NCBI GenBank assembly: GCA_035362115.1
Contig: DAOSDD010000039.1
Location: 1 to 23,558, forward strand
Source: DUMC01 sp035362115
GTDB lineage: Bacteria; Bacillota; Clostridia; Acetivibrionales; DUMC01
Direction: 5' to 3'
Length of the DNA: 23,558 bases
Shown here piece after piece: positions 1 through 6,914 of this stretch. A model generated the notes under the pieces. That model was not told the origin of the DNA and made no database searches. It was given only the letters and a program-made list of their open reading frames with translations. The first letter of the stretch is position 1. Each line of letters begins with the position of its first letter. The translations under genes were made by a program, and so were the position numbers.

Positions 1-765
1 TGGGAGTGTCCTCCAGATGAATACGACCCGGCATACAATTATTGTATTAATGTAAACGCCGCAGATATAAGAGGCCCTATATCTTTTTACAGATGTCTGT
101 CTTACGCTGAACGGGCTCCAGAAAAGTTCATACTGGGATATGCCCCAGACCCGAGAAGACCGGACGCAATTGATTCATTGAAAGCTGCTGTGGAAATACA
201 TGGCGTAAGGGTATGTGGAGAACTCAAACTTCGTATGATGTATGATAATCCCGATGCTATCAGAATGTATAGATATTGTGGAGAAAAAGGACTGCCTGTT
301 ACTGTACATATTGATTATGAATTCAGTACAGGTAGAAATTATCCGAGGCCCAATTGGTGGTACGGCGGCGGTATAGACGCTTTTGAAAGAGCAATAAAGG
401 CTTGCCCCGAAACAAACTTCCTTGGCCATGCCCCAGGTTTCTGGTCTCATATATCCGGAGATGACAAGTATGATAAGGAAGGTTATCCAAAAGGAAAAGT
501 TGTGCCTGGTGGAAAATTAATAGAAATGCTAAGAAAATATCCTAACTTGTATTGTGATCTTTCTGCAGGTTCAGGATGTAATGCACTTTCACGTGACCCT
601 GAATTTGCAAAAGGATTCTTGCTGGAGTTCCAGGATAGAGTACTTTACGCAAGAGATTACTTCGATAATATACATCAGGAATTCCTGAACAGCATTGGAC
701 TGCCTGCTGATGTATTAGAGAAAATCTACTCTGGAAATGCACTTAAACTTGTACCTGAAAAATAA
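1..765 (+). CDS. Amidohydrolase-2 family metal-dependent hydrolase (5' end missing)
   Basis: The reading frame is open from the first base and ends at TAA 763-765, so only the C-terminal 254 residues are present. The family (TIM-barrel amidohydrolases related to ACMS decarboxylase) hydrolyses or decarboxylates small substrates with a bound metal. Visible signs are a strand-end histidine in VHIDYEF, a second in FLGHAPGFW, a late aspartate in RVLYARDYF where the family usually has a GSD-like motif, and the closing IYSGNALKLV that resembles the usual I..gNA.rl end. The N-terminal HxH metal site would lie upstream of the window. A TTG codon at 178 is internal and should not be taken as a start. 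The substrate is unknown. The adjacent sugar-acid genes suggest a lactone or similar intermediate, but that is inference. The 232 bases before the next start leave operon membership open. Confidence 0.75.
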   Translation, partial: WECPPDEYDPAYNYCINVNAADIRGPISFYRCLSYAERAPEKFILGYAPDPRRPDAIDSLKAAVEIHGVRVCGELKLRMMYDNPDAIRMYRYCGEKGLPVTVHIDYEFSTGRNYPRPNWWYGGGIDAFERAIKACPETNFLGHAPGFWSHISGDDKYDKEGYPKGKVVPGGKLIEMLRKYPNLYCDLSAGSGCNALSRDPEFAKGFLLEFQDRVLYARDYFDNIHQEFLNSIGLPADVLEKIYSGNALKLVPEK

Positions 766-807
766 GGCGAATGTAAACAAATGTCGACCAAACAAACGAA
801 GCAAATG

Positions 808-862
808 GGGGCGGTTCTTCTTTAACACATTGAAATATTGTGTAAAGCAACAGGAACCGACT
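808..862. other. Imperfect hairpin in the amidohydrolase-phosphofructokinase gap
   Basis: An inverted repeat pairs CGGTTC (812-817) with GAACCG (854-859). Inside it, CTTTAACACA pairs with TGTGTAAAG with one bulge. No T-run follows on the + strand, so it is not a standard intrinsic terminator. It may be an mRNA 3'-end structure or a decayed repeat. The rest of the 766-997 gap holds a weak promoter-like pair, TTGACT (867-872) and ATTAAT (890-895), 17 bases apart, that could serve the next gene. Confidence 0.4.
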
Positions 863-997
863 CTATTTGACTACCTATTTAACTATCAGATTAATTGGAG
901 ATATTACTCAATGTAAAACAGATATTACCTGACCGATAGGGATACTACCAGCTAGAGGGATGTGTGTTCCATTACTTTTTATGAAAGGGGATTTTTT

Positions 998-2287
998 GTG
1001 AAGAAAAACGCACTTGTAGCACAATCCGGAGGTCCGTCACCGGTTATAAATGCATCACTGCAGGGTGTTATTGATGCATGCTTATCCCACAATAATCATA
1101 TTGAAAACATATATGCAGCGTGGCATGGTATTGAAGGGGTACTTACAGAAGAACTGATTGATATAAACTCACAGTCTCGTCAGGAAATTGAACTACTGCG
1201 TTATACACCAGCTGCAGGTGCTATAGGTACTTGCAGATATAAGCTGAAAGAAAACCAGACAGAAGACTTTGAACGTATTATAGAAGTTATAAAGGCTCAC
1301 AATATTGGCTATTTCTTTTATATTGGGGGAAATGACTCTATGGACACAGCTGCCAAGGTGTCCATGCTTGCTGCAGAAAAAGGAGTTGAACTTGTTGTAG
1401 CAGGTGTTCCAAAGACTATTGACAATGATATTGGAGATGAAGAATTTACAATTATTGATCACACTCCTGGTTATGGAAGTGCAGCAAGATATTGGGCATA
1501 TCTGGTTCAAAATGTTAACGAGGAGAACCGCGGGATGAACGTTTCCGAGTGCGTATCAGTTTTGCAGGCTATGGGAAGGAAATCCGGATTTATCACAGCT
1601 GCTTCCAGATTAGGTGATCCAAATAGAGAAATACCCCTTCAGCTTTACATGGCTGAGTCACATCATTCTCTTGAATCTCTTGCTGATAATGTAAGCTGTC
1701 AGCTAAGGAGAACAGGGCGATGTATTGTTGTTGTTAACGAAGGATTTGATGTGGGCAATCTAGGGGAAGCTTACGATGGATTTGGACATATAGAGTATGG
1801 AGCAAGTGAGATATCAGCAGCCCAGGTGGTAGTCAACTACCTTAATAAAGTCGGTCTTCCCGCAAGAGGTCAAGTGACCGGTCAGTTGCCGGGAGTTATA
1901 CAAAGGTCTGTTTCAATTCATGCTTCAAAAGTTGATATTGATGAGGCCTATCAGGTTGGAAAGAAAGCAGTCCATATTGCTATAAATGAGGGAACGGGCT
2001 GGATGGCAACAATTCTAAGGGCTCCAGGTAATTCATACAAAGCCGTTTTTGACAAAGTCCCACTTGAGGTTGTGGCAAATTCTGTAAGGTATATGCCTTC
2101 CAACTGGATAACAAAAGATGGTCTGGATGTTACAGATGATTTCATCCGATATGCAATGCCCTTAATAGGAGATGGCTGGCCTGACATTAAGATTGAAAAT
2201 GGTATTCAACGTTTCGCAAGGTTTGATATAAAATTTATTGATAAAAAGCTGCCCGATTATTTACCGGTGATGTTCCGTTATTTGTAA
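998..2287 (+). CDS. pfp: Pyrophosphate-type 6-phosphofructokinase
   Basis: This enzyme phosphorylates fructose 6-phosphate to fructose 1,6-bisphosphate in glycolysis. The start is GTG 998 behind the Shine-Dalgarno GAAAGGGG; an earlier GTG at 962 has no ribosome site. The product is about 429 residues. It shows AQSGGPSPVINAS near residues 9-20, GGNDS at 110-114, PKTIDND at 138-144 with the catalytic aspartate, and MGRKSG at 192-197. In PFKA enzymes a Gly at the second-last position of GGDGT/S and a Gly in PGTIDND favour ATP. Here these positions are Asp and Lys, the combination known for PPi-dependent members, so PPi is the likely phosphoryl donor. The length also exceeds the roughly 320 residues of short ATP-type bacterial PFK. 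The last 10 bases overlap the convergent araC-type gene. Whether fructose 6-phosphate is the only substrate cannot be judged from sequence. Confidence 0.88.
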   Translation: MKKNALVAQSGGPSPVINASLQGVIDACLSHNNHIENIYAAWHGIEGVLTEELIDINSQSRQEIELLRYTPAAGAIGTCRYKLKENQTEDFERIIEVIKAHNIGYFFYIGGNDSMDTAAKVSMLAAEKGVELVVAGVPKTIDNDIGDEEFTIIDHTPGYGSAARYWAYLVQNVNEENRGMNVSECVSVLQAMGRKSGFITAASRLGDPNREIPLQLYMAESHHSLESLADNVSCQLRRTGRCIVVVNEGFDVGNLGEAYDGFGHIEYGASEISAAQVVVNYLNKVGLPARGQVTGQLPGVIQRSVSIHASKVDIDEAYQVGKKAVHIAINEGTGWMATILRAPGNSYKAVFDKVPLEVVANSVRYMPSNWITKDGLDVTDDFIRYAMPLIGDGWPDIKIENGIQRFARFDIKFIDKKLPDYLPVMFRYL

Positions 2288-3207
2288 AATACTTTTCTGT
2301 ATTGCCGTGGGGACATGCCTGTATCCTTCTTGAAGATTTTGCTGAAGTATGCAGTATCATTAAACCCTACGGCATAACATATATCAGTTATTGAACATCC
2401 TGGGTCTTTCATTAGGTCAATCGCTTTTGCCAGCCGTAGACTGTTCTTGTACTCAACATAAGTTTTTCCTGTTATTTGCTTGAAAACAAATGAAAAGTAG
2501 GCGGAAGACATCATTGCCATTTTACTTGCGCCTTCAAGACCGATATCTTTATTGTAGTTTTCATTAATATACTTGATTGTATTATTTATAGCACCCCGGT
2601 ATTTCTCAAATACCTCATTATTATTTCCCACATCGCGGTTTTCATATTCCCTTAAAACAATTGCCAGAAGCTTAAGCAGGTCTGCTTTTATATGAATCTC
2701 ATAATATTTTTTTTCATTATTGAACTCGTGTAACATTTCATCTAGAAGTGACTCTACTTTATTTTGAGCAATCCCGGTCAGAGCAAGACCAGGTTTTATA
2801 TTTTCTATTGAAACAAGAAATGGTTCAAGATAAGCAAAATCAAATAGCGATGACTGAATATACGGATTATCATAATTATAGGTTATATTTTCGTTTATAA
2901 AATCTGTAACAAATTCACATCCCATAATATTAACATCTTCTCCTTCAATAGGATTAACACAGTGAGCTACATAAGGGGGAAGGACAAAAATAGTACCCTT
3001 GACAAGAATATGACTTTTATTATTCATGATGTGTTCAACGCAGCCCTTTTTCACATACCATATCTGCATATAATCATGAGTGTGCATGCTTGTGCCGGAA
3101 AAACTGTTATATTCAAGATTGTAGATTTTAAAGGGTATGGATTTAATAAAAGTTTCACTTGCCTTATTTAGATGTATGTTATATTTATTATTAAGGATAG
3201 ATTTCAT
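2278..3207 (-). CDS. AraC family transcriptional regulator (cupin plus HTH)
   Basis: This is a 309-residue regulator starting at ATG 3207 behind GGGAGG. The N-terminal half has a cupin-like sensor fold: HTHDYMQIWYVKKG, then VLPPYVAHCV. The C-terminal ~100 residues hold two helix-turn-helix units: DIGLEGASKMAMMSSAYFSF with FKQITGKT, then ITDICYAVGFNDTAYFSKIF with KKDTGMSPRQYR, the classic AraC signature. The linker contains DFAYLEPFLVS and KPGLALTG, which recur almost unchanged in the second AraC protein at 19003-19962. The two are therefore paralogs that may sense related ligands. The gene converges on and overlaps the phosphofructokinase gene by 10 bp. It lies downstream of the EamA permease on the same strand, with 122 bp between them that could hold its own promoter. 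Its target is not shown by the sequence; sugar or glycoside sensing is usual for this cupin subclass. Confidence 0.9.
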   Translation of the reverse strand: MKSILNNKYNIHLNKASETFIKSIPFKIYNLEYNSFSGTSMHTHDYMQIWYVKKGCVEHIMNNKSHILVKGTIFVLPPYVAHCVNPIEGEDVNIMGCEFVTDFINENITYNYDNPYIQSSLFDFAYLEPFLVSIENIKPGLALTGIAQNKVESLLDEMLHEFNNEKKYYEIHIKADLLKLLAIVLREYENRDVGNNNEVFEKYRGAINNTIKYINENYNKDIGLEGASKMAMMSSAYFSFVFKQITGKTYVEYKNSLRLAKAIDLMKDPGCSITDICYAVGFNDTAYFSKIFKKDTGMSPRQYRKVFYK

Positions 3208-3329
3208 ATATTATTTTCCTCCCTTCAAAATGTTATTTCTTGTCCTTCTTGCTTTTCTTCTTTCTTTTTTACCTCTTCTATCATTTTATTTTATGATCTT
3301 TTGCCAAATCCAGTATACACTACCCACCT

Positions 3330-4214
3330 CTAACCTCTAATTCCCAGCAGGTAAAGCGCCACAAAACTCAATAAAATTCCTATATAAGCTGTTTTTGATA
3401 TCCTTTCCTTTAAAATAATCCTGCTGAATACCACTACAGAAAGTATGTTTAATATACTCATCAGGGGAAAGAAAAATGCAGATTTAAAGCTTGTTATATA
3501 AAGCATATAAATTATATTTGTTATATCTGTTATCAATGCTGGTGAAGCAGTATAGAATAAAAACTTTTTATCAAGCAAAAACTTTTGTTTCCCTTTGGCA
3601 GCGGTTATTAATAAATAAGGTATACCAATAATTACCACAACAAGATTGTACATAATCAGATATTCCTTTATGAACCCGTCAAATGTAAGCATATACTGCT
3701 TTGTAAATATTACTGCTATACCTACCGCAAGGGTGCAGGAGCTTGCAAGTAAAGCCCATTTAACAGTTACTTTCTTTGAATCTGTTCCTTCGCTGTAAGA
3801 CCCTTGATTAAATAAAAATAAGACAACTATAAAAAGAATTAAACCAATCAACTGAAACATACCTATGTGTTCTTTCCAGATAATAAGCCCCACTATAATA
3901 GGTACAATTGATTGAAAGCTGTAAACTATATTAGTTAGTGATGTAGGCCCCTCTTTCAGTGCGGTAAGAAGTAGTATGTAGGATATTAAGTAGAATATGG
4001 AAAAACAAGCAGGATAAATTAGCATGTCCAGCCTGAAGGTATATCCGTTCCATGGTGGAATAAGAAAAAGAAAAATAAGCTGAAAAAGTGAAAAAAGTAT
4101 AGTAAAGCAAATAGAATCATTAATTTTCTTGACATAATCCTTTTGAGCCATTTTTACAGCTATTGCATTAAGGCCCCGCAATATGGAAAAAATAAAAAAA
4201 GTAAGATAAATCAT
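3330..4214 (-). CDS. EamA/DMT-family membrane permease
   Basis: A very hydrophobic 294-residue protein starting at ATG 4214 behind GGGAGG with good spacing. About ten membrane segments can be drawn, in two similar halves typical of the drug/metabolite transporter superfamily (EamA type). The first half begins MIYLTFFIFSILRGLNAIAV; the second starts near residue 150 after a short charged loop rich in Ser, Asp and Lys. Segments ending in GLIIWKEHIG and VVFSRIILKERIS match the usual end-of-repeat motif in which a helix is followed by a short basic/acidic turn. It would act in the cytoplasmic membrane. Related proteins export amino acids, nucleosides or sugars, so the substrate cannot be named. 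It shares a strand with the AraC regulator 122 bp downstream and may be co-transcribed with it. Confidence 0.85.
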   Translation of the reverse strand: MIYLTFFIFSILRGLNAIAVKMAQKDYVKKINDSICFTILFSLFQLIFLFLIPPWNGYTFRLDMLIYPACFSIFYLISYILLLTALKEGPTSLTNIVYSFQSIVPIIVGLIIWKEHIGMFQLIGLILFIVVLFLFNQGSYSEGTDSKKVTVKWALLASSCTLAVGIAVIFTKQYMLTFDGFIKEYLIMYNLVVVIIGIPYLLITAAKGKQKFLLDKKFLFYTASPALITDITNIIYMLYITSFKSAFFFPLMSILNILSVVVFSRIILKERISKTAYIGILLSFVALYLLGIRG

Positions 4215-4290
4215 TATAGCCTCCCGCAGTTTTTATTAATATAAATAATATCATATAGCAGCGTATGGATGCAATCGACTAAACTGGTAC

Positions 4291-4523
4291 GGGTGCATTT
4301 ACTAAAAGTGAAGAAATATTTACCAGGAGCTGTCGTTACGCTGCTTAGAGCCTTTAAATTCAGCTCCGGGCAAAATTGAAATCATAGAATTGTCTGAAAG
4401 AAAATCAAGAAACAATTTTACTCAAACAACAATTTTACTTATCCTTTGCTCAGATTAAAAGGCTCTACAGCAGCTTAACTTATGCTCCTTACCAATATTT
4501 TTTCACTTAAATTAAATGCACCC
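4291..4523. repeat. MITE-like inverted-repeat element (233 bp)
   Basis: The two ends form a long imperfect inverted repeat. The left arm begins GGGTGCATTTA at 4291 and runs to about 4365. The right arm ends TAAATGCACCC at 4523 and matches the complement of the left arm over roughly 75-80 bp, with shared blocks AGTGAA, AAATATT, AGGAGC, GCTGCT and AGAGCCTTT. The middle (about 4370-4440) is AT-rich and has no ORF. The element is flanked by AACTGGTAC (4282-4290) and AACTAGTAC (4524-4532), a 9-bp direct repeat with one mismatch, as expected for a target-site duplication. No transposase is present, so it would be a non-autonomous element. It fills most of the 453-bp gap between the permease and oxidase genes. 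Confidence 0.7.
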
Positions 4524-4564
4524 AACTAGTACTGTATAAATTAGGAAGCTATATATACTAAAAG

Positions 4565-4596
4565 ATGCCATGTAACGTACTTACAATACATGGCAT
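4565..4596 (-). terminator. Candidate terminator of the multicopper oxidase gene
   Basis: A perfect 10-bp stem, ATGCCATGTA (4565-4574) with TACATGGCAT (4587-4596), has a 12-base loop. Read on the minus strand it lies about 70 bp past the oxidase stop and is followed by CTTTT, which is a short T-run. The stem is only moderately GC-rich, so termination is likely but weak. A second small stem, AAAAAGT with ACTTTTT, lies at about 4603-4624. Confidence 0.45.
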
Positions 4597-4667
4597 TGCA
4601 GGAAAAAGTTTTTGCTGACTTTTTAAGAATAATAGTAGAGAACCGTCCCCATATTTTTATTTTCATT

Positions 4668-6524
4668 TCATTCTACTACAAATGGACGCATCATATCATG
4701 ATCTTCGTGCTCTAGTATATGGCAATGCCATACATATCTTCCGGTGTGCTCCTTAAAGTGGGCTATTATCCTTGTCACCTGGCCCGGGGTTACTCTGACT
4801 GTATCTTTCCATCCTTTTTCATTATCGTCAGGTTCAATTGCTTCTCCGATATATCTTATTTTCCCCGTAGAAAGGTAATAGTTTACATCAAAAGGACGAC
4901 GATCAAGGATTTGAAACTGCACAAGATGAACATGAATAGGGTGAGGGAATGCAGTTATATTTACCAGGTTCCAGATTTCAATGCTGTCAAGTTTAATCCT
5001 CTCTGAAACAGGGTCATCCCACATTTTATTATCTAAAAGGAGCATTGGTCTGCCATATGAATCCACGCCACCTGCAACTCTCAGTTCTCTGTTCATTGAT
5101 GCCAGTTTCTTATCTATAGGCATTACAGGATATAATATATCAGGGATTTTACTTTTATCTTCATTTGCTAAAGGGATATTAACCCTGAACTGCATAACCT
5201 GACTGGTGTGCGGATCCGGATCAGCATTTACAAGAGCAAGACTTTCGTTTGAGCAATAGGAAAAATCAATAATTATATCAGCTCGTTCTGCAGGTGCAAT
5301 TATTAGGGTGCTTAGTTCAACAGGTTCACTTAGCAGTCCTCCATCTGAGCCTATCTGATGAAAAATTTTACCATTGGATAAGCTCAAAGTGTATGTCCTG
5401 GTATTTGAACCATTAAGAAGCCTGAAACGATATTTCCTAGGCTCCACATTTAAATACGGCCAGACCTTTCCATTAACCAGGATAGTGTTGCCAATGAATG
5501 CAGGAACTACTGATGGATAGACTTCTGGTACGGGCTGGGCAGGTTCAGATGGGTAAAGCAAAGAGCCGTCCTTGTTAAATGATCTGTCTTGTATTAACAG
5601 CGGTATTTCATATTTGCCAGATGGTAATCCAAGCCTGTGTTCCAGATAATCTCTGATAATATAGAATCCTGCCAATCCCGAATAAACGTTCAACCTTGTA
5701 ATTCCTATAGCGTGGTCGTGGTACCAGAGGGTTGCAGCCTGCTGATGGTTTGTATATTTGTATATTTTCCTTGAAAAATATGCCCCAGTTTCTCTATAAT
5801 CCCTAGTGAACCAGGCTTCGGGATATCCATCACTGTCAGGTTCAATATTGGCACCATGAAGGTGTACGACTGTCCGTACTTCAGGAGTGTCTGAAGTGCC
5901 GTGCAATGTTCTGTCTATAGGGAGCAAATGCCTGTAAGGAAGTTTGTTTATCCATTTTACATATATTTTTCGGTCTCTTAAGGTTTCAATTGTTGGGCCT
6001 GGGTAAGTTCCATTATAACCCCATACTTTTGTTTCAGGGAAAAAGCTATGAAGGCGTTGTTTTACCTGACGCATTTCAATTTCGTAATACGGTATACCAA
6101 AAATTGTTTTGTTTGGCTTCAATACTTCGGGAATTGTAAGATTATCAATAAATTTTGGCACTGTATCAGGGTTTGAAGGATCTACACGGCATGTCAGACA
6201 TTGTTTGTCATGCCGATAACTTCTGTTACTGCTTTTTTTACTATTATTATGGCTATTTATAGGCATGTGAGGGAAGTCATCTGAATTCAAGTCATCTGAA
6301 TCCAAGTCATCTGAATCCATAATACTAAAGTTATCTAAATCCATATTGCTGAAATTATCTAAATCGTTATCATCAATTGAATTCATATTACTGTAATAAT
6401 AATCCATATATTCATTATAGGCACTTTTACCGTATATAATATTTTTTTTGCCGGGTTTAACTCCGAACAAACACCTTTTTAGGCAGGTGAAGAATTTTCT
6501 TATTGACCTGAAAAACGAATCCAA
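4668..6524 (-). CDS. cotA: CotA-like multicopper oxidase (spore-coat laccase type)
   Basis: Multicopper oxidases oxidise substrates such as phenols, bilirubin or metal ions while reducing O2 to water; CotA sits in the Bacillus spore coat. All copper motifs are present: HLHGA (His221, His223), WYHDHA (His269, His271), HPIHVHL (His528, His531, His533) and HCHILEHEDHDMM, giving Cys601, His606 and axial Met611 for the type 1 site. The start is TTG 6524, chosen because AGAGGTGG stands six bases before it. The protein has 618 residues, about 100 more than B. subtilis CotA. The excess is an N-terminal extension: a short basic/aromatic start, then an Asp/Asn/Ser-rich repetitive stretch at about residues 48-84, and a CLTC pair near 109-112. 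No signal peptide is obvious, as in CotA. On the minus strand CATATAAT at 6657-6650 resembles a mother-cell sigma-E -10 box, but the -35 is unclear. Confidence 0.9.
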   Translation of the reverse strand: MDSFFRSIRKFFTCLKRCLFGVKPGKKNIIYGKSAYNEYMDYYYSNMNSIDDNDLDNFSNMDLDNFSIMDSDDLDSDDLNSDDFPHMPINSHNNSKKSSNRSYRHDKQCLTCRVDPSNPDTVPKFIDNLTIPEVLKPNKTIFGIPYYEIEMRQVKQRLHSFFPETKVWGYNGTYPGPTIETLRDRKIYVKWINKLPYRHLLPIDRTLHGTSDTPEVRTVVHLHGANIEPDSDGYPEAWFTRDYRETGAYFSRKIYKYTNHQQAATLWYHDHAIGITRLNVYSGLAGFYIIRDYLEHRLGLPSGKYEIPLLIQDRSFNKDGSLLYPSEPAQPVPEVYPSVVPAFIGNTILVNGKVWPYLNVEPRKYRFRLLNGSNTRTYTLSLSNGKIFHQIGSDGGLLSEPVELSTLIIAPAERADIIIDFSYCSNESLALVNADPDPHTSQVMQFRVNIPLANEDKSKIPDILYPVMPIDKKLASMNRELRVAGGVDSYGRPMLLLDNKMWDDPVSERIKLDSIEIWNLVNITAFPHPIHVHLVQFQILDRRPFDVNYYLSTGKIRYIGEAIEPDDNEKGWKDTVRVTPGQVTRIIAHFKEHTGRYVWHCHILEHEDHDMMRPFVVE

Positions 6525-6544
6525 TGTTTACCACCTCTTTTTAT

Positions 6545-6586
6545 ATCGATACTATTTACATCGATACTATTTATATCGATACTATT
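6545..6586. repeat. Three 15-bp tandem repeats in the oxidase leader
   Basis: ATCGATACTATTT recurs at 6545, 6560 and 6575 with an exact 15-base period, only about 20 bases upstream of the oxidase start. Each unit contains the palindrome TATCGATA or a close variant. It lies in the untranslated leader or promoter-proximal DNA of the oxidase gene. It could be a slippage-prone repeat or repeated protein-binding sites. Confidence 0.75.
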
Positions 6587-6681
6587 TTCCTTTATACATA
6601 ATATGTTTACAAAATTAAGGAGTTGCAAATTATTATTGGTAAAATAAAAATTATATGTACTTTTCACTGCGCAAAAACTGT

Positions 6682-6731
6682 TTGACAAAGATATATACAT
6701 GTGTTAAGTTGTAACTATACAGTTATTAACT
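6682..6731 (+). promoter_or_regulatory. Promoter and TAACT-N4-AGTTA operator for the aldo/keto reductase
   Basis: TTGACA (6682-6687) is a perfect -35, with TAAGTT (6705-6710) as a weak -10 at 17-base spacing. One base later stands the perfect palindrome TAACT-ATAC-AGTTA (6712-6725), over the expected transcription start, and another TAACT follows at 6727. The same palindrome at the same distance from TTGACA occurs before tetR at 9109-9153. This predicts repression by that TetR protein. The transcript would carry a leader of about 200 bases. Confidence 0.65.
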
Positions 6732-6874
6732 TAATATTAAGATGTTTAGTTTATTAATACTACTATGAAAATTTGGAAAACTATGACTAAGGTGGCATTA
6801 AGATTGTTAAGATTTTAAGGGATTCGGCAATGTAGAAATATCAATAATATGCTGGAAATTTAATGGTAATTTTT

Positions 6875-6896
6875 GATTAATTCGCTTGGATTAATC
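6875..6896 (+). other. Hairpin touching the ribosome site of the aldo/keto reductase
   Basis: GATTAAT (6875-6881) and ATTAATC (6890-6896) form a perfect 7-bp stem with an 8-base loop. It ends just before the strong Shine-Dalgarno GGAGGAGG (6898-6905). It is AT-rich and so weak, but its position could affect ribosome loading. The preceding AATGGTAATTTTTG (6862-6875) also occurs in the palindromic repeat at 19997-20010. Otherwise the 390-bp divergent gap holds the promoter above and nothing else recognised. Confidence 0.4.
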
Positions 6897-6914
6897 TGGA
6901 GGAGGTATTATAAT

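Noticed and set aside
178..765. Complete 195-residue amidohydrolase starting at TTG 178
   Set aside because: The same frame is open back to base 1 with family-like sequence, and no ribosome site precedes 178; the gene is truncated by the window edge.
3137..3340. Small + strand ORF with a hydrophobic, membrane-like product
   Set aside because: It is antisense to the AraC start and leader. The Leu/Phe-rich sequence simply reflects the pyrimidine-rich strand, and no ribosome site precedes it.
6500..6700. Minus-strand ORF with a repeated NSID peptide before the oxidase
   Set aside because: It overlaps the oxidase start in another frame and lacks a ribosome site. The peptide repeat is a by-product of the 15-bp DNA repeat.
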